Origin: Ustilaginoidea virens
Taxonomy: Eukaryota > Ascomycota > Sordariomycetes > Hypocreales > Clavicipitaceae
Reading direction: 5' to 3'
Length of the DNA: 64,000 nucleotides
Assembly (NCBI RefSeq): GCF_000687475.1
Contig: NC_057316.1
Span: 1,860,001 to 1,924,000 of the forward strand
The notes beneath the pieces are model-generated. The model was not told where the DNA came from, did no database searches, and saw nothing but the letters and a program-made list of their open reading frames with translations. Shown piece after piece: positions 52,165 to 64,000 of this stretch; positions within the stretch are counted from its first letter, which is position 1; the number at the start of each line of letters is the position of its first letter. The position numbers and the translations under genes were made by a program.

Positions 52165-55148
52165 AAAGGCGGCGGCAATAATAATACACACCACACACTA
52201 TCGTGAGGCCGTAGTCCCGGAGAGGGAACTCTGGGCAAAAAGCCCCGGCCCGCAACGGTGGAACCGTCCAGGATCTCGGCCAACATGGTGGAGCGGCGCG
52301 GGCAAGCAGCTTGAGACGCACCGCGCCCGGATTGAGGCTCAAGGCTCAAGGCTCAGTGCCCAGTGCTCCAGGAGGAGCGATGCGCGGCCGGCCGCCGTGT
52401 TTCGTTTGCGCGCTGTCGAAAAGGGCAAGCTGAACGCAGCGCGTGCACTTAAGAAACGCCACTTCTCCTCCTCCTCGCCACGGCACCGAGGCACCATATC
52501 GCGTCACGCAAAAGGGCTGCGTCTCCACAGGCGGATCCGTCGGCTGGGGAGCAGGGTACATTTGTTCTGGAAGGGGATACCCCCTGCCCGTCCTTGATCG
52601 AGACCGCGAATCGCAGGGGCATATGCATGCCCTTCCTCTGGTGAGGCTCCTTGAGCTGGCCCGGAGGAACTCCTTCGCTCAAGCTCGCATCTCACGCTTT
52701 CCCCCCAAGCGTCAAAGGTTCCAGGGGTCAGGGCACAGGGGACGGGCGAAGCGCCTGAAGAATGGGGAAAACAAAAAGACGCGGGTCCAAGTCCGTCCAC
52801 CTTGGCGCGCGCCGCTTGCCCAGGTTTGTCTTGGTTTCGGGCGGCGCACCTCCTCGGCACGGCTGGGTCCCTTGTCGGCCGCGATGCGAGAGGGTCGAGA
52901 GTCGAGAGTCGTTCCACGCCAGCCTGCTACTCTGGCCAGATGCCAGACTCCAGGGTTCCCAAGTTCCGAGTTCCGAGTTTCGAGCCCCCATCCAGGCTGG
53001 CGCGTGCAGCTGGGCACCTGGAGGCTGGGTGAGCCGAGTGAGCAAAAGCAAAAAAACCGACTAGACGACTTCACCGCCATGAATGGCTGCTGACGACGCA
53101 GATTCCACGTCCCGCTCGCGTCCCCCTGCAGCTCGCCGCCATCTGATGGGCCAACAAACTGATTCGAGCAAGAGCCCGGCACGGCACGGCACAGCAGCAG
53201 CCCTCCCGTCCTCCCCTCGACTTAGCAATCAGGTTATCAGGATTGCCAACAGCCCCCGTTCGTCGTGCTCTTCCCAAACCGCGAATCATCAAACATGGAG
53301 CAGCCCAGCCAGACGCCGCGTTCATCAAGGGTTTGGACTTGACGAATCGCTTCCGCGGCAGTTGATTGGCCCTCCCGCCTTTTCCCATCTGACCATGTTT
53401 CCTGCGCCCTTGATCTTGACAGCCCACGCGATAAGCAGGCCGAGTAAGGGAGCTCGCCAAAGTCGCTGCTATCCAGGGACGGCTCCGTCGTCATGGCAGG
53501 GTTTGACCACGGCTTTCGGCCTGGTGCCGCGGACGATGGGCGCCAAATCATGATGCGATCAAACAGAGGCGACTTTGGCTTTCACGGCCGCATCCGTCCT
53601 GCCAAGCCTGTCACGCGGGCTCTGCTCAAAGTCCCTCGCTCGATACCGGCCGACTGCCGGACCGAGACGATACTCGGAAGGCTCCCTCCGCAGGCTGGGC
53701 GGTCGTGCAGCCGACGCGCCGCAAGATAAACCAGGCATTGGTGTGGCCGCGGGCGCCCTGTCTCTTCTCGCCATTCGAAGCATGCAGCATTCAGTGGCTG
53801 CGGTGTATCCCTCTGGTGAGCAATTGCTGCGCTTACCAAAGCCAGCGAGCGGGTGGAAGGGAAAGGGCACCGAGAAACTGGAAACGAGGGTTCCTGTGGT
53901 TGCGTTGCGAGCTGGACCACAATGATGCTACCGTCTACAACCTAGAATCATGTGTCGTTGTTGCTGTAGATCAACGAGGATACAAAGCTTGAGCAGCCAT
54001 GGTGCATGACGAGAAGCCCGGGGGGTTCAATACCCCCATGTCCGTGTTTGATGTCTGTCCTCATGCACCCATTCCTGTCATCGCCAGAGGCCCGTATACG
54101 GCCATGGCTGGCGGCAAATACCAGGATCCCGTCTGATCTCCCCGGAATCTGGCGAGCGCCAGATCTGTCGCTTTGCTGCCAACGACCAGGGAACCCCCGG
54201 TGCTGTATGCCTCCCATCTATCCAATCTTGACCCTCTTTTGGGGACCCTCTTGCTGCCAAGTCGCGGCTTCTCCTGTCGATATGATCGGATTCGTCACCA
54301 CTGTTGACCGGGCTTGCAGTGGCCAGGAGCATCCAGGAACTGACCAGCTTTATTTCCAAAGACTCCAACCCTGCCGAACATACCCCTCGACTCCCATCAC
54401 CCGACTCTGGCTGTGAAAGGGCTGCCAATACTCCCTCGTCAAGCCGAAGCCAAGCAGCAGAGCCGCTACAACCATCCCAACGTCAGCCAGAGCATCTCCA
54501 CGGCGCAAGTTAGATCCCATCGCGAGCGGGCTTCTTCTCAACTCCTTACAGTCAGTACGGCACCAAGACTTGCACGATGATAAGAGGTGGCCGGCTCAGT
54601 TGCGTCAATCCCGGCCATGCTGCCAATAGAAACACCACGCTGCGCCCACGATCCTAGGGGGGGATGCCAGACATGCTTTAGAGTAATGAGCTGCATTGCT
54701 TAACCGACCCAACGACCCACCGCCCCAACTCTATGCAGATTGTGAGTTGCTGATGGTATTGTGCGGAGAGTACATAGTATGGCCTTGGTGGCAATAGAGA
54801 GACGCATGGCTTTGCAGCCATATGGGTTCGTTCCCAAGACCCGGCAGATGCGCCAGCAAACAAATGAAACGGGCACCTTTCCCTCCATCATGCCAAGCCC
54901 ACTGCAAAAGAAAGAAAAAGAAAAAGAAAAAAAAGAAGAAAAAGAAGAAGAAGACTGTTGTTCGTTTTACAGGTCCACGCAACCGGTTGAACCGGCGATT
55001 GGAATGGTTCGGCCAACGCTGAGCTTAGCACGTCATACTCGCCAAAGTACGTCATCGTTCAAGACGGCCGCCCACCGGCAAGATTGTGAATGCTAGACGT
55101 GTTGCAAATCAGCCCTAGTGCAATCACACGTCCTTGGCCGTCAATGAC
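51604..55148. other. intergenic, no gene seen
   Basis: 3.5 kb without a supported gene. It contains GGAAGA repeats just upstream of the receptor ATG (51620-51660), a GAT trinucleotide array (52122-52164) and GAAAAA units (54908-54955). Several ORFs of 100-216 residues have skewed composition and no domain. Confidence 0.45.
52122..52164. repeat. GAT trinucleotide microsatellite
   Basis: About 14 uninterrupted TGA/GAT units, followed by an ATA-rich end. Confidence 0.85.
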
Positions 55149-57107
55149 TTACTTGATGTCGTCAGGATACTCCCGGCTAGCAGAGACTGATTCCGCGGCG
55201 TGAGCCTTCCCCGGGCCCGCCGCCTGAACGGGCCCGCCGTTCACATTCAAGGGCCTGCCCTTGCCTTTCTTCCCCCGCAGGCTGACGAGGTGCTCAAAGT
55301 AGCCCTCGGGAATCTCCGTCACGTACTTTCCGGAAAACACCCCCACCTCAAAGTCTTGCACTGCGCCGTCGCCGTCGCCGTTGGCTGCCTCGACGCACGC
55401 CGCATTCAGGTCGTCCAGGTCTTGGAATATGACGCTGTCGGCGTTGATGTGCCGCGCAATCTCGTCGGCGGTCCTCCCGTACGCCACGAGTTCCGTGGGG
55501 TCGGCCAGATCTATGCCGTAGATGTGCGGGTGGCTGATGGGAGGAGAGCACGAGACCACGATGACGCGAGCGGCCCCGGCTTCCCTGGCCATTTGGACGA
55601 TTTCGCGCGAAGTGTTTCCTCGCACGATCGAGTCGTCTACTATGCAGACACTCTTGCCCTTGAACTCGGACTCGATGGGCGAGAGCTTCCGCCGGATGCC
55701 CTTCTTCCTGGCATCTTGGCCGGGCAGGATGAATGTGCGATAGACGTATCTGTTCTTGACAAAGGCGGACGAGAATTCGACGCCGAGGCAGCTCGCCAGA
55801 GTAGCCGCCGCGGTATTTGACGTTTCCGGGACGGGGATGACGACGTCAATCTCCTTGATTCCGCCTTCGCCCAGCGTTTTCTTCAGTTTTGTTGCAAGCT
55901 TGGCTCCCATGTTTTGCCGACTGCGATGGACAGAGATTCCATCGACCAGTGAGTCGGGCCTTGAAAAGTAAACATATTCGAAAATGTCCGGCGTGTAGGA
56001 TCTTCTCTCGACGATTTGGCGAAAATGGGCAACACCGCCCTTCTCGATAAAGACAGCCTGCCCTGGAAGAATGTCCACAACGTCGGTGAAGCCAAGCTGC
56101 CTCAGGGCAACAGACTCTGATGCGAGAAAGTAGTCCTTTGCTCCTCCCAGCGTCTGCGACTGTCGTGATCCAAGACAAAGAGGCCGTATGCCGTTGGCAT
56201 CTCTGGACATGAAGGCAGGTTAGTTTGGCAAAACATGAACAAAGGGTGATGAGACAGACAGAACCCGGAAACAAAAAAAAGGGGGGGGGGCACCTGAAAC
56301 CGAGAATTCCGAAGCCCGTAATCATGGCAGTGCAGGCAAAAGCCCCAATGCACTTTGCGTACACGTCGCGAAGTGCGGTGAAAATGTCGTCCTTGTTTGC
56401 CCGTGGCTTTCCCAATTCGTGGAGCGAGTTTGCGAATATGTTCAACCTGAGAAGAGGCCCAGTCAATCTTCCGGCGAGGCTCGTGCGTGACGGAGGCGGG
56501 GCCGGCTTACAGGAGCTCCGAGTCGGAATCAGAGTTTACATGCCGTCGTGCCTCGGTATCCAGGAACTCGCGGAGGTAGTCGGAGTTGATGAGGTTCCCG
56601 TTGACGGACATGGACACGCCGTAGGGACTATTTATGAAGAATGGCTGGGCCTCGGCTCTATATTTGCGTGCAGGAGACAAGAAGAGGGGCATGTTAGCCA
56701 AGAGAATGAGGTGGAGGGAGTCTCTGGGGGTATCCAAGGAGATATCATTTACGCAGAGGAGGTGCCCGCGGTGGGATAACGTAGATGCGCGATGCCACAC
56801 CAGCCCGGCAGATTCTCAATCAATGCGTTTCCGTCAGCAATGTGACTAAAGACTCTTTGGGCCATACCATTGGCCTTGCATTGATAAACGCGACCGCCGT
56901 AGCAGACGGAGATGCCTGCAGCATCCTGTCCACGATGCTGCAGGTAGAAGAGAGACTCGTAGAGATCGACGGCGGCCGTGGCAGCTTTCGGGTCGCCCAG
57001 CTGCAGAAAAGTCGAGTCAGTAAAGGCCTCGGTTGGAGCAAGGGCGAAAGGATGGGGGCATATGTCCCGGAAGAACCACGCACAAGTACACCCGCAACAC
57101 CACACAT
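55149..57107 (-). CDS. ADE4: amidophosphoribosyltransferase (glutamine PRPP amidotransferase)
   Basis: First committed enzyme of de novo purine synthesis: PRPP plus glutamine to phosphoribosylamine. Exons 57107-57084, 57000-56753, 56657-56511, 56446-56294 and 56202-55149 give 541 residues, normal for fungi. The N-terminal Ntn glutaminase begins MCGVAGVL with the nucleophile Cys2, coded in a 24-nt first exon. [24 protein letters not shown] and SVNGNLIN are family landmarks. The C-terminal phosphoribosyltransferase has the PRPP loop [12 protein letters not shown] at about 376-387 and [16 protein letters not shown]. Introns are 64-95 nt with clear GT..AG ends. The enzyme family is feedback-controlled by purine nucleotides; no regulatory site was identified here. 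The gene appears intact. Confidence 0.97.
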
Positions 57108-57692
57108 GATGCCTCGAGGGATGCCGCCAGACGACTCGCAAACGATAGGGATCGCGAATAGATCTGTTCGGAAAGCGGCGCGGCTTGGCGTACAAGGAGA
57201 CGGCGAACGATGGCAAAGGGGGGAAAAATTTTTTGCCAAGGCCTTCCTTCCTGTTTGAGGGGCAACGCGGGGCGAAGCGGGGCGAGGCGGGGCGAGGCGA
57301 GGCGAGGCGAGGCGAGGCGGCGAGGGGGAGGGGGCGAGATCGGACCAATCCAGACGCATTACTAAGCCTCGCATGCTGCCCTCTTTGGCCTTGGGGGCCG
57401 GGGGCCGGGGGCCGGGGGAGAGCCTCGGTCCTCTCCACCCCGAGGATCGGAACAAGCTTTGTAAACCATGAGATTCCGAGGGCGCCATGGCCTACCTACC
57501 AGGCGGATCTGGTTGTTTGTCAATCAAAGCATACAAACACGCGGGTCTCAATGGCCAACTGTCATACACAAGCTTTCTTTAGGTCCCAAACCGTGGGACA
57601 AGGCCGTGTGGTGTGCGCTCATGGGGAAGGGACTTGGGGAGGGTCTTGGCAGAGACACAGCAGAGGCAGGGCAAAAATGGTGTATTCGTCAT
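57108..57692. other. ADE4 promoter with GC-rich pentamer repeats
   Basis: Between the ADE4 start and the stop of the paraoxonase-like gene. It contains GGCGA pentamers (about 57271-57321) and GGGGCC units (about 57394-57418) that lie in the ADE4 promoter. Confidence 0.5.
57271..57321. repeat. GGCGA pentamer array in the ADE4 promoter
   Basis: Tandem GGCGA and GGGGCGA units about 170-215 bases upstream of the ADE4 ATG. Confidence 0.7.
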
Positions 57693-59109
57693 CTACAAAT
57701 CTATCTTGACCGCTATCGTGTTCTTGGACAAAAAGCCAGTCACAAACAACCAAGCCTTGCGTTTGCCTTGCTCTTGCTTGGGGTCGATGGCGACCAAGAC
57801 GGCGGCGCTTGCTGCTCGTAATCGTCTCGAGTCGTCTTCGAACAAAACTCTCTTTTGCCACTTGCCGCCAATGCGATTCACCATCCAAACCACACTGCCG
57901 TCTTGCCCGTTGGGATCATTGTGCGTCTTGAGTAAGGATGCGGCGCTGGTGAGACCCGGCACCACGATGCCGCTGAAGTCTTGGCCGGGTTTTGCGTACG
58001 GGTCGCGAAACCAGCTGGGATTGTCGACGAGGGAATCGAATTCCAGGGTTTCCCTCAAGCTTATAGTCTTGGGGCCCTTTCCGTCCTTTGGCGCAGAAAT
58101 GTCGCCGACTCGAAGCCTGCCGCTCACGCAGCTGACGACGAGGGCCTGGTCGGGGGTCGGGCCATGCCCCAGGCCGTTGTTGTTATGCACGCCGCTGATG
58201 GCAACGGAAGCATTGACCGCCCCGCGGCCATTGCGGGACGCGCCATCTGCCGAGTTGGAAAATTCGACGTAGATGGTGTTGGTCCACTTGGCGCCGAAGA
58301 AGATATCCTCGACGAGTCGCATCAGTCCCTCTCTGTAGTAGTGGTCATTGGTGACGAAGAAGGCGGTGGGGGACACGGCGAGAATGTCGTTGGGGGTGGT
58401 GATGAGCGGATCCCACACCGAGCGAACATGGCGGGCCGTGTCGCTGCCGATTACATGGTGGAAAACTTCGATCCGGGAGCGGGCCTTGGGCTCCTTTGTG
58501 TTTTCGTTTTCGACGTACGCGGCACTGGGGACGTGGTTGACGGCGAATATGTACACCGCCTTGCCTTTTTCTTGGTCGGGGTCGTCGATGACGTCAATGC
58601 CGTGGGTGATGAAGGCACCGTCGAAGTTGGTAAACTTGAGCTTCTTTGCCGTCATGGACTGTAAACGAAGTAGATGGTTAGGGCTGCGCTACGGGCCGAG
58701 TCCAGCGAGCCAAGAAGAAAAAGAAACGGAGACAGATACGCACTTGGGGGTCGATGACGTCGATTGTGCCTTGCGACTCGGAGGCAGCAACGGGGTCATT
58801 GAGATGGCTCAGTCCGGGAAACCAGGAGTACCTGAGGCTCTCGGTGGCTTCGCACGCCGTGAACAGCAAGCCGCTCGGCTCGTGGTGGTGGATGTCTTCG
58901 CAGTAGATGGTGTCTGGAAAGACGTGGAGGTCGTTGGCATTGGCAATCACTGTGCTGCGATTCTCCCGCCAGATCCCCAGAAGACGCGTCACCCGAGGGA
59001 GTTCTGCCTTGTAGATGAAGGCGCCAAGCAGGGCGAATAATATCACCCGGCTCGGGGATGAGAGAGAGGAACCCTTTGCCATGTCGGAAAACCGCAACGT
59101 CAACGTCAT
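57693..59109 (-). CDS. paraoxonase/arylesterase-like beta-propeller protein
   Basis: Two exons, 59109-58744 and 58658-57693, give 443 residues; the 85-nt intron (GTGCGT..ACAG) is phase 0 and joins IDVIDPQ to SMTAKKLKF. A hydrophobic segment near the N-terminus (SRVILFALLGAFIY) is likely a membrane anchor or uncleaved signal, as in PON enzymes. Propeller phrases typical of the family are present: CEDIHHHEPSGLLFTACEA, THGIDVI, NHVPSAA, VFHHVIGSDT, NDILAVSPTAFFVTND. The calcium-binding Asn/Asp/Glu residues appear kept (NDI, ND-H). PON-type enzymes hydrolyse lactones or aryl esters; the fungal substrate is unknown. An alternative ATG at 59082 would remove nine residues. It lies upstream of ADE4 on the same strand; no functional tie is evident. 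Confidence 0.9.
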
Positions 59110-62100
59110 GAAACTTGCAGAGTCATGAGATGGGTACGGGGACTTTCTGGGAGTTGTCCTGGAATTATAACTTTTCTGGACTCTGGGAGGCAGGAGGCGG
59201 GCGGCAGGAGGCAGGAGGCAGGAGGCAGGAGGCAGGCGGCAGGCAGGAGGCAGGAGGTAACGAGCCGAGCGGGGGCCCGGCTCCGGGGCCTCGGCTGGTT
59301 CCAAGTCACCGCGGTCATGTGGAACGTGCGGTGAAGCCCCGTTTGACCGTTTGACCACAGACAAGCTTCATCGTCCGTACTCCGCACTGAGAGCACTGAG
59401 AGTCATGGCACGTTACCCCGCACGGAGGCACGGAGCAGCCAATTGCAGGCCACATGATGCGGGACGGGCGCTCTGGTATCGTTTAGTTGCTGGCTGCTGC
59501 CGGCTGCTGCTGGCTGCAGCAAAAGCTCGCCGCTTTGCTTTTGCCGTGGCCAAGCGCCGTGCATGGGATATGCTGCAATTCATGCAGGCATTAGCTTATG
59601 GTATGGGGGGAGGGACCCGGGGCCTGCAGCCTGTGGGATCTTGCGAGTAGGCACCCTACAGAAAGGGCAGCGTCGAACTACTACGCGCGTGGTGTTGGCT
59701 CGCCCAAACTTCGCAGCAGGGGCCTCGGAGAGACCGCTTCCCGGCCCAGGCCGACTGGTCGATTGGGTCAATGGCAATGGGTCGACCTTTCAGCTCAGCC
59801 CCAGCCCTGTCTCCCGACTCCCTGACCTCGCCGCAGACTTCCCCGCTGCGGGGCACGAAATGAGAACTGACCGGTAGTTACAGCGCGCCCGGTCTTGCCG
59901 TCTTCTGGTGCGAACTGCCGACACGGAGTGGGAGCAGCACGTGCGCCAGACGCACTAGAACACCAGCCGCCTCGCGATACGGCTCAATCATGTGCGAAAT
60001 AAGCGGGGGTACTGCTTTGCACAGTCGTCGCGTCGCGTCGCTATGACTATCACCAGCCAGCACGGTATGTACGTGGTGACAACGCCAATTCAAGTGCTGA
60101 TATCAAAAGACAGACTACGCTAGACGATGCGGGCGTAGGCGAGATGCGGCGGCTGCTATGCGCTAACTTGGCGTGTTATGGTCCCCCTTGGTAGTTGTTT
60201 TCTCGTACAGCGCATGTAAGCCGCCCCTGCTAGTGCGATACATACATCATGAACAGGGTTTTTTTTTTTTTATCAGTATTTTTGATATCCTAGCTTCTGT
60301 AAACGTATGCTGCAACCGAGTAGGTTCTTAGATAAGGCCTGGTGCCGTCGATTATGCCGCGTACGCGAATTTCGCGCGCCTAGCGCACCTCATGGACGCA
60401 CCTACCTGGATTTGGGGCCCTGGCGTCTCGGTTGCCGTCGATCCCGCCCCCGCTGGACCTATCAGCAGGCAGGTTGCTCCGGACATGCTATGTAGTTAGT
60501 ACGATGGCAGAAACCTATGCGCGGAGCCGCCAGCGCCCAGCGCCCAGCCCCAGCGCCCAGCCCCAGCCCCTTACCGTTCTGGTAATAATGATGCTAATGA
60601 TGCCCTTTCTGCCGCCGGAAAAGCTGGATCGCTTTCGGCTGAAGGATATCCGCCGGCACTCGCAGGGGGTTCGTTTGCCGCAAGGATTGGCAGCAAAGGT
60701 AGTGTAGTGTATACATTGTCGCAAGTCTCGCTGTTGTTGCCATTTCTGTCCCGCAGCACAACAATCAGCCAATAAATTACCTCTGCTTCTTTGACCCTTT
60801 CGCAGCGTCGGTCACACACCGGGCCTCACTCGGTACGCGCCTTTGCAGGCATCGTGATTCCGCGGCCAGCCAACCAGGGCCCGGCAAGCTGCGGTCACCA
60901 CGACGCACAGTGCATGTCCTAGTATCCGTTCAAGTCGGCCGATGGCGCCTAGCACAAGCCGCGTACCTTGGGTAACTAAGGTATGTGCCTTGCCAGAATC
61001 AGTAAGGATCTACAACACACAATTTTATAGAGGCATCCCAGGACACACCCACAAACCCTGTTCACGATACATCGTACTAGCAGGAGCCGCTCATGTTCGC
61101 CATAAAAGAAACAGTTGCCAAGAGAATATGCTTCGGCGCACTGGCGAATAAGTTGGCATTCAGACAGGCGATTAATAACAAGGATACCGATCGTATAAGT
61201 TCCTATCCCCACTTGATTTATAGGTCCTTTGTATCGAGAAGCGTACGCCAGTGCGCCAGGCGCACTTTTATTAAAGTACTTGGATCTGGGCCCAAGAGCG
61301 TACTTGAGCCGCACTTGGGAGGCCTGACAGGCATACCAGCGAGCCGCCTATACATGATCATGCTGTAGTAAAGGCGTAAGACTGTCTGGTCGCCCGACTG
61401 AATATTTTCCGGCTTGTGCTCTCTTTTGAAAAGGCCTTGCAGAGGACTTGATCGAGCCGGCGGCGCCAATTATGCTGAATTCTCAAGCAATTGATTTGAG
61501 GAGTTTGGTGATGTCATGGAAGGGTTGGCGGCTGGGCCGGCTGCCGAGGAGGTGCCCGCTACGAGGTAGGTACCTACCTATGTAAGTTCAGCGTTAAAAT
61601 CCTGCCTCTTAGTACAGCCAATGGGATATCGCAATAACGCATCGCAATATAACACGTCGCACCGTGGTATCATGATAATTTAAAACGCTTAAACTTTCTT
61701 ATCTAGTGCATGTTTTATTCTCGGCCTCGGGGTCCTACCAGGGGCCGACCCCGGCGAGCTTCTGCTTAGAACGCATAGCAGATCTCTTTTCAAGGTCTCA
61801 CCGCCTTTACATAGCAGAATCTTACCCCTCTTGCGTATATTCAAGTACCTACCGAGGTTTACAAGACTTGGCGCTACTTTACCATTTTAATTGATTAATT
61901 CCTAATTAATTGGAATTTTTTGAAGAAAATAGTAATAGTAGGAAGATAGTGGGGATATCTCCACCGGATGGCCTCACTGTGGAGGGACAGGGAAAGAGCT
62001 ACGCTTTCCCTGCTCATCTTCCGATTTCTTCGCAAAACTTCAGACAAAGCTCCGCTTTCCCTGGTAGACTGTAGCGAGGCGGTGTCGAAAGGGGACCGCC

Positions 62101-64000
62101 GCAGATCAACAGAAAATCGGCGGCACCGCACCCTAGTAGCCCACCTCTTTCACCGTCGGGCACTGGATAGCCTATACTCCCACGCCAAGAATAACCAGCC
62201 AGATGGGTGATGTTTTCGGAGCTGCGTCCCATGGCATGCCAGAAGCCCCTTTATGCCGCAGCAGACGCCGCGAGTCCCTGCTTATCCAGGCGCCCCGCCG
62301 CTGCCTCCGTGTGCTCGGCAATTCCGGGGCGCTAGTTCATCTGCAGTCCTGCTCCGTAGACCAGGATGATCGCCGCTTGTCGGTGAGGCTGCCAGCCCTG
62401 ACTGAGCCAATGGCCCTGGCTAGGGTTTCCATCGTCTGCATAAGCGACGAGCTGTGCATTGGCATGGTTGAAATTTTCAAGGGGGCCTTCGACAGAGAGA
62501 GAGAGATGCGGCAGAGGTGCAGTTTCTGTCGGCGTCGTGAACTATGCTGGCAGGCAGGCCTGGTGTATCTCGTTGCACCGAGTAGCAGGCATGCAGAGCG
62601 CTAGAGACGTCAATGCTTGCCTTTTACTGCGTCAGGTCTGGATATCATGCGGTTCGGCGGCCAGTCTGCGGCCAACTCTCTATAGCTAAGCTTTCCCCAA
62701 GAGACATGGAACTCCCTGATTTCAGTAGGCTGGCATCATGTAGAACTGTGCTAGGGCTGGAATAACTCCCACCACACCTGGAGGTTGGCACACGTAGTGA
62801 TTTAAATTGCACTGCATTAGTTGCCTTGCGCACTCACCTCCTCTCGCAGCTGCACCAGAGGAAACCGGTGTTTCTTACAGGCTCTTTCTACCCGAGTCGT
62901 CAGTACTGCATCTGCCATCAAGAAGAACTGAACCGCACCTGACCCCTTCCATGATATCAACCCAGGGTCGTAGCAGCCTTGTCCCTCTGGCTTAGCGACA
63001 TGATTACATGCCCTGCTAGAGTTCCCCGTTTCTGTCGGAAGTGGCAATTCTTCCTCAGCTCCAACATGTCCCTGGTAGGATGCCACGAAATCGGCAAGAG
63101 TTCATCTCGCGCCGTCGCTCTCTAGCTATCGATGATGCTGTGTCAGCGAACTTGGCTGCTGCCCAGTGCCGGATACGTAGACCAAGTCATAGTAGCCACA
63201 GGCCACAGGCGGAAACTCGAGCGTCGTGCACCTCTGTTCCAGATGAAATGGTCGGATTCGACACTTGGTCTGCCGCAGCCATCTTTTCTTGCTCCCAACG
63301 GCGGCATGGGCCTGGAGGTTTCCCGCGTCGTGTCCCTCTTCTTCCCCTTTTTCTCCCGGTGTCGTCGTGATGGCTGGGATTCGGGGTAGTTCCAGGGAGA
63401 ACCCACGCGCGATACGGTCTGCAATTCCGCAGGACTCGCCAATGAGTCAGTTCTTTCGACAGGAGCGCGTACCGAGGCAAGGTTGTCCTTGTACAACATT
63501 CCAGGCATAGTTGACACGGACGCAACATGCATCGCGGCGGTGAAGCAGTCGAGCGTGCCATTTCCGCAACACCACTCGAGTGGGGGGAAGGAATGGTTAT
63601 GAATGTCGGGTCAATTACGAATCGCACGATGCTCTCGTCTTTGTACGACGTTGGTTTGCTGGGCAGCGTATCGCGTTCGCGGCCGTGAGGTTGTCTTTGG
63701 AGAGGCGCACGAGGCCTCTTGCAGACGCAGCCCTCTCGTGCGCTTGACGATTGATCAGTCGGTGTTCTTGAATCCGATCTGAAGGCATTTACGGCGCTAG
63801 AACCAGGTCGATTTCTGTTGTTTACTACGGACGAGGGTCGAGCACAAAAGAGCCGGGATGGATTGTGTTGAATGATTCAGTCGATATCCTCGCTCAAAAA
63901 GGTACGTGCTTGATGAATGGTCCGAGCCGTAATGCCCGCCCGCGAACCGAGGCCAGTCGTCGTTGGAGAGGTCCCAGCCTTGTTGGCCTTTTAAGCCTCG
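59110..64000. other. gene-poor end of the window
   Basis: No gene I can support in almost 5 kb. A GGCAGGA heptamer array lies at about 59188-59258. Further right the DNA alternates between A+T-rich stretches (60000-60330, 61580-61960) and GC-richer ones with broken ORFs of 60-146 residues, which resembles decayed duplicated or transposon DNA. Two minus-strand stretches (about 62030-62530 and 63140-63630) have protein-like composition across several frames with interrupting stops, but I could not name a family. Confidence 0.45.
59188..59258. repeat. GGCAGGA heptamer minisatellite
   Basis: About nine GGCAGGA units with GGCGGCA variants, directly in the promoter of the paraoxonase-like gene, 80-150 bases from its ATG. 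Confidence 0.75.

Noticed and set aside
52443..53093. 216-residue plus-strand ORF
   Set aside because: Arg/Gly/Pro/Ser-skewed, no domain, in a long repeat-containing intergenic region.
54010..54050. Possible tRNA T-arm (GGGGG TTCAATA CCCCC)
   Set aside because: No matching acceptor stem, D-arm or anticodon arm could be drawn at the right spacing.

Overview
The window looks like nuclear DNA of a filamentous ascomycete, most likely a Sordariomycete and probably Hypocreales. Genes carry short introns (mostly 50-160 nt) with GT..AG borders and CTGAC/CTAAC-type branch sites. The families are typical of these fungi: HET-NACHT-WD40, CFEM/Pth11-like receptor, fungal PLA2, Zn2Cys6 factor and free-standing DUF2156. 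Intergenic DNA is long, GC-rich and full of homopolymer runs and short tandem repeats. The species cannot be fixed from the sequence alone. No rRNA, tRNA or CRISPR was found. The exon structures below were derived by hand from splice signals, phase and family similarity.

Layout. (1) 1-8.8 kb: an accessory-looking segment with a large HET-NACHT-WD40 NOD-like gene whose frame is broken once near 2.8 kb, then a stranded fragment of a copper P-type ATPase (6.53-6.86 kb) in gene-poor DNA. (2) 8.8-15.2 kb: a TRP/flavin-carrier-like membrane protein (+) and a secreted type-B carboxylesterase/lipase (+). (3) 19.9-28.2 kb: an amidohydrolase-fold protein that has lost all five recognisable metal ligands, a Zn2Cys6 transcription factor in six exons (one of 23 nt inside the zinc cluster), a Cys-containing extracellular protein, and a secreted phospholipase A2. 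(4) 31.3-42.1 kb: a fusaric-acid-resistance/ArAE-like membrane protein (+), an NCS1 permease (-, at least ten coding exons) and a free-standing DUF2156 aminoacyl-tRNA-dependent transferase (-, candidate ergosteryl-glycine synthase). (5) 44.9-46.0 kb: a decayed M43 (MEP-type) metalloprotease. (6) 49.9-51.6 kb: a CFEM-domain Pth11-like receptor (-). (7) 55.1-59.1 kb: amidophosphoribosyltransferase ADE4 (-) followed upstream by a paraoxonase/arylesterase-like gene (-). (8) 59.1-64 kb: no gene I can support.

The genes do not form an obvious biosynthetic cluster. They mix housekeeping (purine synthesis), surface and secreted functions (receptor, lipase, PLA2, protease relic), transport (TRP-like, ArAE, NCS1) and self/non-self recognition (HET-NLR). 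The amidohydrolase-like gene and the adjacent Zn2Cys6 gene lie 656 bp apart on the same strand and could be a regulator-target pair, but that is inference. The most interesting items are the metal-ligand-free amidohydrolase, the microexon inside the Zn2Cys6 finger, the candidate ergosteryl-glycine synthase, the two pseudogenes, and several minisatellite families that recur at separate loci.
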